A DNA stretch of 64,000 nt from assembly GCF_025403485.1 (NCBI RefSeq), contig NZ_CP099966.1, forward strand, positions 4,710,501-4,774,500. The letters run 5' to 3'. The translations under genes were made by a program, and so were the position numbers. Origin of the DNA: Chryseobacterium paludis. GTDB lineage: Bacteria > Bacteroidota > Bacteroidia > Flavobacteriales > Weeksellaceae. A model generated the notes under the pieces. That model was not told the origin of the DNA and made no database searches. It worked only from the letters and a program-made list of their open reading frames with translations. This document shows positions 27,300 through 38,118 of this stretch, in pieces. Positions within the stretch are counted from its first letter, which is position 1. Each line of letters opens with the position of its first letter.

Positions 27300-27353
27300 A
27301 GGCTTCATTAAAACCAGTTCTAATCATTCAGGTGATCGATTTTAATGAAGCCT
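27300..27353. terminator. bidirectional terminator between convergent genes
   Basis: AGGCTTCATTAAAA (27300-27313) pairs perfectly over 14 bp with TTTTAATGAAGCCT (27340-27353), between the stops at 27271 and 27380. Confidence 0.75.
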
Positions 27354-27379
27354 AAGCTTTTATAATATAATAAATTAGT

Positions 27380-28810
27380 TTAATGTCCTGACTTGGCTTC
27401 TGTAGTTTCTACATGTCCCAGATATTTAGTGCAATAGGCTCCGAAAATCAGAATGACCAGATAACAAAATACTGGAATAATAAAGGAGTGCTGCACGCCA
27501 AACTGATCAGCAAGGAATCCCTGGAAAATAGGAACAATAGCACCTCCTAAAATGGCCATAACCACTAGAGATGAACCCTGGCTCGTATATTTTCCTAATC
27601 CTGAAATAGCAAGTGTGTAGATATTAGAGAACATGATAGAATTGAAAATCCCGATTCCTAAAATACTATACATGGCCAATTCACCATGATTCACCATAGC
27701 GGAAATCAGCAATATGACATTTACTGCAGCGAAAATAGACAATGTTCTTGCAGGAGCTGCCTTACCAATGAAGAAAGCAATAAAATTAAGTACGATAAAT
27801 ACAAGGAAAAAGCTAATCTGAGAAAAGGTAAGATTAACGATACTGAAGATGACTAGAAAGACAACAGTAGCAGCTCCAAGCATGTAAATAGCCTTTTTTC
27901 CCTGACTGATCGATTGGTTTAAAGAAATAGCTCCTAAAAAACGTCCGATCATAGCGCCACCCCAATATAAAGAAAGATAGTTCTTGCTGATGATTTCATT
28001 AAAGCCCATCACTTGTGGCTGCTCCAGGAAGCTGATGATAAAACTTCCAACAGCTACCTCCCCACCTACGTAACAGAACATAGCAAAAACGCCAAATTTC
28101 AAATGGCTGAATTCCAATGCTCCCCAACCTTTTATAATTTCTTCTTCATTAGTCTGAAAAGAGGGAAGTTTTACTCTTGAGATCAATAAAGCAACTAACA
28201 AAAGGATTCCTGCAAAGATTAAATAAGGGATTCTTGTTGCTACTGCACTGAATGATCCGTCTGGTGCTGAGAAAAATTCGAAAATTAAATGTCCGCCTAA
28301 TACCGGAGCAATAGTTGTCCCAAAAGCATTGAACGCCTGAGTCATATTTAAACGGCTGGAAGCAGATTCTTCACTTCCTAATAAAGAAACATATGCATTC
28401 GCTGTAATTTGTAATACGGTGAATCCCAGGCCTAGAATAAACAGGGCACCCAGAAATAAAGGGTAGTAAGAAAAAGTAGCGGCTGGATAGAATAGAACAC
28501 ATCCAAAGGCAGCCAGGAAAATACCAAATATAATTCCTTTTTTATAACCAACTTTATTAATAGGATCTCCACTAGAAATAGAAATGAAAAAGTAAATTAA
28601 TGAACCAATAAAATAAGCTCCGAAGAAACAGAACTGTACCAACATAGATTCGAAGAAGGTGAGATTGAAAAGCTGCTTGAGATAAGGGATCAAAATATCA
28701 TTCATACAGGTAATAAATCCCCACATAAAAAATAACAAGGTGATGGTGATCAAAGGAACCGTATAATTCCTGCTTTGCGACTTTACTTCTTTATTTTTAA
28801 TCATAAACAT
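27380..28810 (-). CDS. sugar MFS transporter (FucP/GluP family)
   Basis: 476-residue inner membrane transporter with 12 hydrophobic helices. The N-terminal 'LLFFMWGFITCMNDILIPYLK' region and 'SSRLNMTQAFNAFGTTIAPVLGG' are typical of fucose/glucose:H+ symporters of the FHS family. It would take up a monosaccharide with protons. It is alone, with a good promoter (28914-28945) and a terminator, and has no adjacent kinase; glucokinase is encoded 22 kb away at 49898. Confidence 0.88.
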   Translation of the reverse strand: MFMIKNKEVKSQSRNYTVPLITITLLFFMWGFITCMNDILIPYLKQLFNLTFFESMLVQFCFFGAYFIGSLIYFFISISSGDPINKVGYKKGIIFGIFLAAFGCVLFYPAATFSYYPLFLGALFILGLGFTVLQITANAYVSLLGSEESASSRLNMTQAFNAFGTTIAPVLGGHLIFEFFSAPDGSFSAVATRIPYLIFAGILLLVALLISRVKLPSFQTNEEEIIKGWGALEFSHLKFGVFAMFCYVGGEVAVGSFIISFLEQPQVMGFNEIISKNYLSLYWGGAMIGRFLGAISLNQSISQGKKAIYMLGAATVVFLVIFSIVNLTFSQISFFLVFIVLNFIAFFIGKAAPARTLSIFAAVNVILLISAMVNHGELAMYSILGIGIFNSIMFSNIYTLAISGLGKYTSQGSSLVVMAILGGAIVPIFQGFLADQFGVQHSFIIPVFCYLVILIFGAYCTKYLGHVETTEAKSGH

Positions 28811-28913
28811 TTATTTAAAAGAAAGAGATGATGATATACTCTTTCAACGAGTTATAAAAGTTGGAACTTTAAAACTGTTTTATCATACATAAAACAGACT
28901 TTAAAAAGCAAGG

Positions 28914-28945
28914 CAAATATAGGGGAACAACTTTTTTTTCTGCAA
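28914..28945 (-). promoter_or_regulatory. promoter of the sugar transporter gene
   Basis: On the minus strand TTG (28943-28945), a 21-bp spacer and TATATTTG (28914-28921) match the Bacteroidota consensus, about 100 bp before the start at 28810. The remaining 28811-29294 region holds no convincing gene. Confidence 0.6.
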
Positions 28946-29219
28946 CTTTTCTTAACCTTTTTATGTTAATTTTATCCTTAAACACAATTATTATCTCTGA
29001 TTGAGACAAAAATAGACCAAGAAAATTTTCATAGATAAATAAAAGAGTGAAAAGTGGAGTTAACTTTAATAGATATACTTTTGAATTGCTCAATATGATA
29101 AGCTTCACAGTTTGAAATGGGCAGTGACTTTTAAAAATCTGACTAAGTTGTTGCTAGATAGTTATTTAATGACTGGATCTCTTTTCTTTTTTATGCTGGC
29201 AGTTACCGAGAAAATAGCT

Positions 29220-29227
29220 TATATTTG
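29220..29227 (+). promoter_or_regulatory. pnp -7 element
   Basis: TATATTTG matches TAnnTTTG, 68 bp before the ATG at 29295. It supports that start over an in-frame one at 29112, which lies upstream of the promoter. Confidence 0.55.
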
Positions 29228-29294
29228 CAAACGAAATTTTAGACGAATTTATATCAATCACACTCAATACGGAGTGTTTAAACAAAAATTATTT

Positions 29295-31517
29295 ATGAGT
29301 ATACCTCAAGCGTTTACAGAAACGATTACTCTTGCAGACGGCAGAGAAATCACAATTGAAACAGGTAAATTAGCAAAACAGGCTGATGGTTCTGTAGTAG
29401 TAAAAATGGGTGGAACAATGCTTTTAGCAACTGTTGTAGCCAATAAAGAAGCTAATCCTGGAGTAGATTTCTTGCCATTAACAGTAGATTACAGAGAAAA
29501 ATTCTATGCAGGAGGAAAGATTCCTGGAAACTTTTTCCGTAGAGAAGCAAGACCTTCAGATCAGGAAATTTTAACAATGCGTTTGGTGGACAGAGTTCTT
29601 CGTCCGCTTTTCCCTGAGGATTTTCATGCTGAAGTTCAGGTTATGATTTCCCTTATTTCTTATGATGGAAAATCTATTCCTGATGATTTAGCAGGTTTAG
29701 CTGCTTCTGCTGCAATTGCTATTACTGATATTCCTTTTAACGGACCAATGTCAGAAGTTAGAGTAGTAAGATTTGACGGAAAACTTTCTGTTAATCCAAG
29801 TTATGAAGATCTTAAGAACTCTGAGCTTGATATTATGGTTGGAGCTACTAAAGATTCAATTGTAATGGTAGAAGGAGAGATGAAGGAGATCTCTGAGCAG
29901 GAAATGCTGGAAGCGATCATCTTTGGACATGCCGAAATTAAAAAGCAGATTGAAGCTCAGGAAAGATTAGCTGAAAAAGTTGGTAAATCTTTACCTAAAA
30001 GAGAATATAACCACGAAAATCACGATGAAGCAATCCGTGAAAAAGTGTGGAAAGAAACTTACGATAAAGTTTATGAAGTTGCAAGAACTCCATCTGGTAA
30101 AGAAGAGAGAGGAGAAAAATTCAAAGCGCTTCGTGAAGAGTTTTTAGCTCAATATGTTGATAATGCTGAAGAATTAGAAAGAGTAACACCTTTCGTAAAA
30201 GTATATTATCATGATGTAGAGAAAGAAGCAATGCGTCAGATGATCTTAGAAGACAATATCCGTCTTGATGGTCGTGATCCTAAGACGATCCGTCCTATCT
30301 GGTCAGAAATTGATTACCTTCCGGGAGCTCATGGTTCAGCAGTTTTCACAAGAGGTGAAACTCAGTCTTTAACAGCTGTAACTTTAGGATCTGTAAAAGA
30401 TGCTAATATGGTAGACAGCGTTATGGCAAACTATGATGAGAAATTCTTCTTACATTATAACTTCCCTCCATTCTCAACTGGTGAAGCAAGACCTTTAAGA
30501 GGAACTTCAAGAAGAGAAGTTGGACATGGAAACTTAGCTCAGAGAGCTTTACAGGCGGTTATTCCTGCTGAAAATCCATATACGATCAGAATTGTTTCTG
30601 ATATTTTAGAATCTAACGGTTCTTCTTCTATGGCAACAGTTTGTGCTGGAACATTAGCATTAATGGATGCTGGGGTACAGATTACAAAACCAGTTTCTGG
30701 TATTGCAATGGGTCTTATTACAGATACAAAATCTGGAAAATTCACCGTACTTTCTGATATCTTAGGAGATGAAGATCACTTAGGAGATATGGACTTTAAA
30801 GTAACAGGAACTGCAGATGGTATCACAGCTTGTCAGATGGATATCAAAATCCAGGGACTTTCTATGGATATCATGGAGCAGGCTTTAATGCAAGCTAAAG
30901 ACGGAAGATTACACATCTTAAATAAAATTACAGAAACTATTGCAGCACCAAGACCAGATGTGAAACCTCATGCTCCGAAAATGGTAGTGTTAGAAATTTC
31001 TAAAGACTTTATTGGTGCGGTAATCGGACCTGGTGGAAAAATCATTCAGCAGTTACAGAAAGATACAGATACAGTTATTGCGATTGAAGAAGTTGGTGAA
31101 ATCGGACGTATTGAAATTGCAGGAACAGACAGAGAGAAGATCAATGCTGCTATTGCAAGAATCAACGAAATTACTTTCGTACCTGTAGTAGGTGAAGTAT
31201 ATAAAGGAAAAGTAGTGAAAGTAATGGATTTTGGAGCTTTCGTAGCAATTGCGAAAGGTACTGAAGGTTTACTTCACATTTCTGAGATCGAATGGTCTCG
31301 TTTGGATAAAGTTCCTTATGCAGAAGGTGATGAAGTGGAAGTGAAATTTATGGGTTATGATGACCGTAAGAAAATGAAGTTGTCTCGTAAAGTTTTGTTG
31401 CCAAGACCTCCAAGACCGGAGCAGAAGCCAAGACAGGAACAACAAGCAAGACCTGAAGGTGACAGACCTTCAGCTCAAGCTCCAACAGAAAATCAAAATC
31501 CTTCTTCTGAAGCATAA
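29295..31517 (+). CDS. pnp: polyribonucleotide nucleotidyltransferase (PNPase)
   Basis: 740-residue 3'-5' exoribonuclease of RNA turnover. Order: RNase PH domain 1 (about 15-145), a linker helical domain, RNase PH domain 2 (about 330-545, '[21 protein letters not shown]'), a KH domain ('[12 protein letters not shown]', about 575-590), an S1 domain ('[20 protein letters not shown]'), and a Pro/Gln/Arg-rich tail of ~40 residues that may bind RNA. The start at 29295 gives the usual [17 protein letters not shown]; the longer ORF from 29112 adds 61 non-homologous residues. Confidence 0.96.
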   Translation: MSIPQAFTETITLADGREITIETGKLAKQADGSVVVKMGGTMLLATVVANKEANPGVDFLPLTVDYREKFYAGGKIPGNFFRREARPSDQEILTMRLVDRVLRPLFPEDFHAEVQVMISLISYDGKSIPDDLAGLAASAAIAITDIPFNGPMSEVRVVRFDGKLSVNPSYEDLKNSELDIMVGATKDSIVMVEGEMKEISEQEMLEAIIFGHAEIKKQIEAQERLAEKVGKSLPKREYNHENHDEAIREKVWKETYDKVYEVARTPSGKEERGEKFKALREEFLAQYVDNAEELERVTPFVKVYYHDVEKEAMRQMILEDNIRLDGRDPKTIRPIWSEIDYLPGAHGSAVFTRGETQSLTAVTLGSVKDANMVDSVMANYDEKFFLHYNFPPFSTGEARPLRGTSRREVGHGNLAQRALQAVIPAENPYTIRIVSDILESNGSSSMATVCAGTLALMDAGVQITKPVSGIAMGLITDTKSGKFTVLSDILGDEDHLGDMDFKVTGTADGITACQMDIKIQGLSMDIMEQALMQAKDGRLHILNKITETIAAPRPDVKPHAPKMVVLEISKDFIGAVIGPGGKIIQQLQKDTDTVIAIEEVGEIGRIEIAGTDREKINAAIARINEITFVPVVGEVYKGKVVKVMDFGAFVAIAKGTEGLLHISEIEWSRLDKVPYAEGDEVEVKFMGYDDRKKMKLSRKVLLPRPPRPEQKPRQEQQARPEGDRPSAQAPTENQNPSSEA

Positions 31518-31540
31518 AATTTTAGTCTTACTAATATATA

Positions 31541-31563
31541 AAATCCCTCTTTATGAGGGATTT
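31541..31563 (+). terminator. pnp terminator
   Basis: AAATCCCTC (31541-31549) and GAGGGATTT (31555-31563) form the stem, followed by a T run. Confidence 0.9.
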
Positions 31564-31614
31564 TTTTGGAATAGAACTATTTCTTTTAATAGCTTTTCAT
31601 AATGACTATACTTG

Positions 31615-34600
31615 CTATATCATTTTAAATAATCTATCGATTTCTTTTTTAGTAGAGTCATTTGGGCTCACTTTGTAAAATTCCTTAAGTAAATCTAAAC
31701 TTGTGGGCTTTTTCGGATATTGATTATTTAAAAGGAAGTTTTTCAAGGCCATATTTACCTTTTCTTCTCCAAGCAGTTCACTTAGTTTTACCATTGCGAC
31801 GGCCCCTTTCGAATAGGCAATATGTGGGTTATCTCCTGATACCCTGTAAATAGGTTGGTTTTCGGATAAACCTTTTTCATTATCATAGATCTGCTGATGC
31901 ATTTTTATTCGATCCATCATTTTTTCTTTTCCATGCATTTTTTTATAAAGCATCATTTCAGTGTACATGGCAACCGTCTCTGTTAGCATTACTGAGCCTT
32001 CTCTGTCGTCAGGATCGATCTGGCTATTTCCCCACCAGAGATGGGAAAGTTCATGACCCGCCAGTTCATTGATAACATCCTGTTCTTTATCTGCATGAAT
32101 ATTAGCATGAAAAACCATGTCTTCGGGCATAAAGATCGCTGAAGGATAAGCAGTAGCAGCAAAGCCTTTAGTAAAAGAGGAAATTTCCGTAAAATTAATT
32201 GATTTAAAAGGATATTTTCCAAAATTCCTGATACAGTAATCTAAGGTGATTTTGGCATTTTCAATAAGATGATCTACGTTTTCAATATGTTTTGATGGTA
32301 GTATAGATTGATAGCAATTCCTTTATAGTTAGTACCTTTATGCATATAGCTTGCTGAAGAAACGGCAAATCGGAATGGGATACTATTGACCTTATACTGA
32401 AAATAATTTCTATTGCCATTTGTCCATTGTTTTATTAAATCTCCAGTTCCGATCGCTGTTTGATCCTTCTCTGTTGAAACAGTCATATTTAAATTAATAA
32501 AATCCTTTTTAAATACTTCCTGAGCTTCAAGTCTTTTGAGCTTTGAAGCTTTTCCCAATTTGAAGTCTTTTCTTCTTTTTTCATCCTCAATTTCATAACT
32601 TTTCTGATAGCCAATACTTGGATAATATCGGCTTATTCTCATAAAAGAACCATTTTCAATAATAGCATTAAAAGATTCATGGCCGTTTACAGCGACCCAT
32701 TGATAGGATAATCTGAAATTTAAAGTTGCTGTCTCATTAGGTTGTAAAGATCGTTTTAAATGAATTTCTGTCACTTCCGCACTCATTTTCTTTGATTCGA
32801 AAGAGGTTGCAAAAACGGCTGATTGTATCTTTAAATTTGGATTAAAATTAATTAAAACCTTTTCCATCATTTTATCCGTATCATTGATAAGTGTATACTT
32901 TCCTTCAATTATATAAGAGTTTTCTGAAGGATGCAGCATAATTTCCGTAACAACATCCGTTATCGTAGGTTGAGGCAGATTTTCGTAAACTCTGAATTTT
33001 TTTTCATAATGAACCGCTTTTATAATCGTTTCTTCATCATCATGAGGAATAAAACCCCTCATAAAAAGAGATCCGCTGATCATTCCTGTGACTAACATGA
33101 TGAAAGCGAAAATTGTTTTTTTAATCGTCCATTTTTTAGTTTTAATTAATGGAAGGATTATCCATAAAAATATGATCAAACCCGCTCCAAATAAGAGTCT
33201 CCCGGCAAAAGAGTTCTCATAGATCCCATAACCGTTGAAATCACTGTATACACCTTTGAAATCAGAAAATATTCTTAACAAAGGATAAGTGATGACTTTT
33301 TTTGATATTGGGCCGGTCAATAGGAAAACAGCCAAAACAGAAATTCCCAATGCTACAAACCTGTTTTTAATACTGTCATTGATGAGTAATAAAAAACCGG
33401 AAAAAAGAATTAATGGTAAAGTATTAAAAAGGATAGTACCAAGATATGCACTCCAATCAATATGAAAATAACGGTATCCCAACTGAAAGATCAATCCTTC
33501 AATAATATGGATCCCCGTGAAAAAGAAGATCAGAATACTTGCTGAAAGGAAATGTCCACCCAATTTATTACTTGAAAAATATGTGCTTTTTTCAATCATG
33601 TAAAATCCTGAAGACTGACTTCTCCAATAAAGATCGTTAATGAAATAGGTCATAATCAATAGACCTATAAAATGAAAATTTTCAGAAATAGTTGTTGCCA
33701 TCAATCCCGAACTGGCATATTTTTGTGGCAGTCGGATTCCCTTTTCGATTTCAGCATACATTTCCATACCTACAGCAAATAGTAACAGGATAGAAATAGC
33801 TATGATGGTAATACTCTTAAAAAGGTAGATCAAATCAATTTTCGCAAATGATAAAACAGATTTAAAAGAGGTTATACTTCCGAAGTCTGATTGTGTAATA
33901 TGATAATCTGATATAATCGTTTTAAGGGAAGCAAAGGATTCATTTTTCTTTTTGGATTTTTTGTTTGAAAGACCTCTAAAAGAAAAGAATCGATAGGAGA
34001 GTACTAGGAATAATATGGACAGGATGATGAAAATAGATCTGTTGATCAAAAGATATCCTGAGAATGGGACGACCAATTTGTTTTTCTGATGAATTGTATA
34101 TTCTTTAGCATCAAAAAAGTAAGATGATATACCAAACGGATCAAGTAAAGCCGACAGTTGTTGTGCTTTTTCTGATTGGGGCAGACTTCCTGCCATAAAA
34201 GGGGAATTAGAAAATAGCAGGACTACCATATACAGAACATAAAGCAGTAAACCACCGACTACGACCAAAAGTTTTCTTTTAGTAGAAAAGGATATGAGGA
34301 ATAAAAGACTACAGACTAAAAAACAATTGATAAAACCTAAAATAAATAGAGGATATATATAATACCAAAGATTAAAATAAGGCTGTATTTCTGTTCCTGT
34401 TCTTATATTTTGACCGATTATAAAGCCTGATATCAATAATACAAAACTGAGAAAAGTCTGTAGAAAATAGGATATAAATTTTCCTGTCAGGTAAGTCCAT
34501 TTTGAGAATGGGAAAGAAAAAAGGATACTATCAAATTTTGAATCCCAGTCTTTAAAAAGCTGTTGGTTCGCGTAAATGATTGCCAAAAAAAGTATGGAAA

Positions 34601-34781
34601 GACTTAACATCCCAATCATAAAACCTATTGTATATGGTGAATTGAGATAAATCCCTTCCCCAACACTAAGATTGAACTGATTTCCACAAAAGACACCAAG
34701 CATTACGAGGGTTATGGCAACAAGATAACTTAGCCAATGCTTACTGCTGCGCTTGGCTTCGAATAAAAATAATGGATTCAT
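31615..34781 (-). pseudogene. ABC-2 permease / M1 aminopeptidase fusion, frameshifted
   Basis: Frame 1 (34781 to 32274, 835 codons) encodes an ABC-2-type permease with about 12 membrane helices and the N-terminal beta domain of an M1 peptidase. Near 32290-32293 the coding strand reads CAT CAA AAC ATA; one extra A would give HQKHIENVDHLIENAKITLD and continue openly to 31615. The second frame carries the zinc motif HELSHLWWG and a downstream Glu in 'MLTETVAMY'. The restored protein would have 1055 residues, the usual form of these Bacteroidota fusions. The lesion is in a homopolymer (A4 against A5), so a sequencing error is as likely as true inactivation. The ABC ATPase gene is 2 bp upstream. 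Confidence 0.85.
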
Positions 34782-34783
34782 GA

Positions 34784-35656
34784 TTAAGGTTTTTGTCTGA
34801 GAGTATGGAAGTAAACGTGCTCCAATAAGGGAGAAACAGAGTTAAAGCCATTTGGCTGCTCTTCGGAAAATGTCGTGATATACAATTCCCTTTCAATCAG
34901 CTGCTGACTGATGATATGGTGGCTCAGCTGATAGGTTTCCCATTCATTTTTATCAATAGGTTTTGACCAGATTCTGTTTTCGAGTTCAGAAATAAGATCA
35001 TTGGGTTTTCCTTTTCGGAGAACCTGACCCTTATCCATAATAGCCATTTCAGAACATAAATTTCTGACATCTTCTACAAGATGAGTAGAAAGGATCACGA
35101 TAACCTCTTTACTGATGTCGTTTAATAAAGAATTAAAACGGTTACGCTCTTCCGGATCTAAGCCTGCTGTTGGCTCATCAACGATAATGATCTTAGGATT
35201 TCCCAGTAAGGCCTGAGCAACTCCAAAACGCTGTTTCATACCGCCGGAAAAAGTATGGACTTCTTTATTTCTGAAATCAGATAAATTAACTTTTTCCAAT
35301 AAATTAAAGACCTGATCCTTACGCTCAGAATGCTCTTTAATCCCCTTTAGAATAGCTATATGATTCAATAGATCATAAGCTGAAATTTTTGGATAGACTC
35401 CAAAATCCTGTGGTAAAAATCCTAGATTCTGTTTTATGCAATCAGGGTTTTTAGAAATGTCGTTTCCATTAAAAAGGATATTTCCGGAACTGGGCTTCTG
35501 CAGACCGACAATTGTTTTCATTAAAGAAGATTTTCCGGCTCCATTCGGGCCAAGCAAACCGAACATGCCGTTTCCGATCTCCAATGAAATGTCTTTAATT
35601 GCCTGAGAGCCATTTTTATAGGTCAGGCTGAGATGGTTGATAGATAATGTGTTCAT
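34784..35656 (-). CDS. ABC transporter ATP-binding protein
   Basis: 290-residue ATPase: Walker A 'GPNGAGKSS' (about 38-46), the signature 'FSGGMKQR' (about 138-145) and Walker B 'IIIVDEPTAGLD' (about 158-169). The start MNTLSINHLSLTYKNG at 35656 is family-typical; an ATG 42 bp upstream is unlikely. It pairs with the permease/peptidase fusion 2 bp downstream, as is usual in Bacteroidota, where the pair is thought to work on the cell envelope; the substrate is unknown. Confidence 0.9.
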   Translation of the reverse strand: MNTLSINHLSLTYKNGSQAIKDISLEIGNGMFGLLGPNGAGKSSLMKTIVGLQKPSSGNILFNGNDISKNPDCIKQNLGFLPQDFGVYPKISAYDLLNHIAILKGIKEHSERKDQVFNLLEKVNLSDFRNKEVHTFSGGMKQRFGVAQALLGNPKIIIVDEPTAGLDPEERNRFNSLLNDISKEVIVILSTHLVEDVRNLCSEMAIMDKGQVLRKGKPNDLISELENRIWSKPIDKNEWETYQLSHHIISQQLIERELYITTFSEEQPNGFNSVSPLLEHVYFHTLRQKP

Positions 35657-35830
35657 AATCTTGAGTTTGGGTAATAAAATAGCTGGCAATGTTTCCATTG
35701 CTTTTTGAAAATGATATGTGGTTGTGATTAGTTGATGATGATGTAGGAGGGATTTATGATTTTTAGAATAAAGAATAAAGAGAAATAAAACTTTAGAGGT
35801 TCAATTTTAAACTTTTATTCCAGATCCTTA

Positions 35831-36034
35831 CTACTCTCTATACTCGAGAATATCTCCGGGTTGGCATTCCAGGATTTTGCATATTGCTTCCAGCGTATCG
35901 AAACGGACACCTTTGGCTTTTCCTGTTTTTAGAATAGATAAATTAACAGGTGTAATTCCTAATTTTTCTGCCAATTCTTTACTCTGCATTTTTCGTTTGG
36001 CAAGCATCACATCTAAGTTGACTATAATCGGCAT
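35831..36034 (-). CDS. small XRE-family regulator (YozG-like)
   Basis: 67-residue single helix-turn-helix protein: MPIIVNLDVMLAKRKMQSKELAEKLGIT, then 'NLSILKTGKAKGVRFDTLEAICKILECQPGDILEY' (cited in part), the form always found next to DUF2975 membrane proteins. The start at 36034 leaves 1 bp after the DUF2975 stop; a longer in-frame ATG at 36094 would overlap that gene. It likely represses the shared promoter at 36574-36611. Confidence 0.88.
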   Translation of the reverse strand: MPIIVNLDVMLAKRKMQSKELAEKLGITPVNLSILKTGKAKGVRFDTLEAICKILECQPGDILEYRE

Positions 36035-36035
36035 A

Positions 36036-36551
36036 TTATATAAATAGGTCTTGTTCGTTTTGCAAATGTAGTCCTTGCTTGAAGATATTAGCAAGAAACA
36101 GACAGAAAATTCCTAACATGAAATGGATAAAAACCAGTCCCCATATCATACTTTCCACTTCCACGAAAAAACTTGCTATAATCACAATAGGCAAAGGAAG
36201 GAAAATATTGTATATGTAAAATCTTTTAAGCTGTATGATATTTTTTTCGTTGAATAGCTTTGGTTGAAAAAAAACTTTAAAAACTCTCGCCGAAAACCAG
36301 AAGAAAATACCATATGTAATTAAAACTGTCATAAATGAAAATAAAATGTAAGGATAATTATTCTCAATATTGAGAAAAGGCTGATCCGTAAAAGGAAAAT
36401 TGATATGAAGAAATTTGTTTTCCTTGTATGGAGTAGTAGCAAAGCCTGTAATAAGACAGAAAACAGAATATACTGCCGTCAACATATAACCTGCTGACAA
36501 TACAAGGCAGAGATAGTAAAGAATCCTTGAAATAATTTTAGTCTGGTTCAT
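36036..36551 (-). CDS. DUF2975 membrane protein
   Basis: 171 residues, four membrane helices (about 10-33, 66-90, 112-130, 136-158). The 'LNEKNI..LKRFYIYNI'-like segment between helices 2 and 3 and the XRE gene directly behind (1-bp gap) identify the DUF2975/YozG pair. Function unknown; these pairs are often linked to stress or spore/biofilm states in other bacteria, but nothing here shows that. Confidence 0.8.
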   Translation of the reverse strand: MNQTKIISRILYYLCLVLSAGYMLTAVYSVFCLITGFATTPYKENKFLHINFPFTDQPFLNIENNYPYILFSFMTVLITYGIFFWFSARVFKVFFQPKLFNEKNIIQLKRFYIYNIFLPLPIVIIASFFVEVESMIWGLVFIHFMLGIFCLFLANIFKQGLHLQNEQDLFI

Positions 36552-36573
36552 AGCACGATTAATATTAATAATG

Positions 36574-36611
36574 CAAATGTATAATTAATTATCGTAAAAC
36601 AATAATTAATT
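36574..36611 (-). promoter_or_regulatory. promoter and repeat operator of the DUF2975-XRE operon
   Basis: On the minus strand TTG (36600-36602), an 18-bp spacer and TACATTTG (36574-36581) form a promoter 23 bp before the ATG at 36551. Two copies of ATAATTAATT (36581-36590 and 36602-36611), 21 bp apart, i.e. two helix turns, cover the -33 region, a natural place for the XRE repressor. Confidence 0.5.
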
Positions 36612-36644
36612 TACTTTTTATTTTTTGCTAAAAAGATAAAAGCG

Positions 36645-36674
36645 AAAAAACCTCCGAGAAATAGGAGGTTTTTT
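36645..36674. terminator. rho-independent terminator
   Basis: AAAAAACCTCC (36645-36655) and GGAGGTTTTTT (36664-36674) with an 8-nt loop; A/T runs on both sides allow function in both directions. It lies after the gene at 36795 on the minus strand. Confidence 0.85.
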
Positions 36675-36794
36675 CTAATTACTACAAATTAAAACGAACA
36701 ACTTTTTATAAAGTTATTTTTGCGGTTGATGAATTTGGATTATCCTTTCCAAACAATATCTTTATAACATCTCAACATGTCAATTTAGCATTAC

Positions 36795-37994
36795 TTAAGT
36801 GATCATTTTCTGTGCAGTTACTTTAGGGATTATAATTAAATAATCATAGCCACCCAGTAAATTTTTAAGAGTACCTGATTTAACAGAAGTATTTTGTTTC
36901 TTTATCTCTTCGTTAATTTTAGTGAGGTCAAATAAGAGCCATTGATTTTCCTTATTGACCAATCGATAAAAGGGTCTTAAGAATAAAACATATTCAGCGT
37001 CATTGCTTTCCGAAAGAAAAGAGCCGGTTTTACCAGATTTTTGTATAATAGCGATATGTAAAGATTTTTCCTTTTCTGAATCAGCTAAAGCAGAAGCTAG
37101 ATTTCCAATATCAGAACTGTTTTGTAATAAGCTTTTATCTTTAGCAGCATGGTTTGCTCCAAACTTAAACAAATTTCTTTTGCCTTTAATTTTATCAAGA
37201 TTTTCAAGAAAATTCTCTTTCATCGACGAGCTTCTCAAAAAGTTAGATTCTGCTTCTTTTTCTTTATTTTCGAGGATGTATATCTCGTTGCTGGTTTTCA
37301 GTTTATTGATAGCACGATATTCGTAGTCTGACAGTTTTAATTTTTGAAGCTCTGCAAGATTCTTACCCAGATCATCAGAAAACAGATAAGGGCGATTGGA
37401 ACCATCCTTAAGCGGAACCAGGTTTGATTCTTTTTTATATCTATCCCATCGGGTTGTGGATTCTTTTAATAAAGCTTGATATTTTGTTTTTGCTACTTTA
37501 TTGGTTGTTATTTTAATAAGTTCCTGGAAAATAACTGCATCAGAATTGTAATAAACCTGATCAAGACCTATCACAGTCTTATTGTTTTCGAAAAAATAAT
37601 CTAATAGATTATGATCTTTATTAAATGAGAAAAAAGAAAATTTATCATTAGAGTTAGGTGCAATAGACTGATGGTCTTTATTTTTTTTACAATCTTTTTT
37701 AAGGATATCAATAGTGAACTGATCAGTTTCTGTGATATAATTGTCGAAGTTGATATGATTAGTAAGGTAAGTTGTAAAATCCAGGACTTCATTATTAAGA
37801 TGATCCTCACCAATTAGAACATATTTATGCTTTGCAATAGTCTGAGTAAGGTTTGTAATTCCTTCACCCGAAAAATGGTTATTCTCGAAATTTATAATTT
37901 GATAATGTTGTGACGCAATCTTAGTAACTAAAGAATCCTGTGCCTGGATGGTGAAGCTAAGCAAGAATGCAGTTAAAAAATATACTACTTTCAT
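36795..37994 (-). CDS. exported EreA/ChaN-like protein
   Basis: 399 residues with a Sec signal peptide (MKVVYFLTAFLLSFTIQAQ). The segments 'YVLIGEDHLNNEVLDF' (about 53-68), 'ITETDQFTIDIL' (about 83-94), 'VIGLDQVYY' (about 136-144) and 'LFKFGANHAAKD' (about 275-286) follow the GE.H / E / G.D / G..H order of the erythromycin-esterase/ChaN/TraB superfamily. It is probably periplasmic; the substrate is unknown and antibiotic resistance should not be inferred. Confidence 0.55.
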   Translation of the reverse strand: MKVVYFLTAFLLSFTIQAQDSLVTKIASQHYQIINFENNHFSGEGITNLTQTIAKHKYVLIGEDHLNNEVLDFTTYLTNHINFDNYITETDQFTIDILKKDCKKNKDHQSIAPNSNDKFSFFSFNKDHNLLDYFFENNKTVIGLDQVYYNSDAVIFQELIKITTNKVAKTKYQALLKESTTRWDRYKKESNLVPLKDGSNRPYLFSDDLGKNLAELQKLKLSDYEYRAINKLKTSNEIYILENKEKEAESNFLRSSSMKENFLENLDKIKGKRNLFKFGANHAAKDKSLLQNSSDIGNLASALADSEKEKSLHIAIIQKSGKTGSFLSESNDAEYVLFLRPFYRLVNKENQWLLFDLTKINEEIKKQNTSVKSGTLKNLLGGYDYLIIIPKVTAQKMIT

Positions 37995-38118
37995 TATTTT
38001 TTTTACAAATTTAGATTACTATCAGCGCCAAAAATTGTAAAAATGTAAAGCATATCTATACACTAAATCTGTCATTGCGATGAATTAATCTCTAAGTCAA
38101 CTCTTAGTACTTTCAATT

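Noticed and set aside
28869-29108. 79-codon minus-strand ORF between the sugar transporter and pnp
   Set aside because: It covers the sugar-transporter promoter (28914-28945); composition reflects AT-rich noncoding DNA.
29112-29294. N-terminal extension of PNPase
   Set aside because: The in-frame extension lies upstream of and across the -7 box at 29220 and is unlike any PNPase N-terminus.
31989-32222. 77-codon ORF overlapping the M1 peptidase part
   Set aside because: It is a shadow frame; the real frame carries the HELSH zinc motif and joins the permease part after one base.
36795-37994. Macrolide resistance gene
   Set aside because: Only the broad EreA/ChaN-like motif order is visible; many exported members have no link to resistance.
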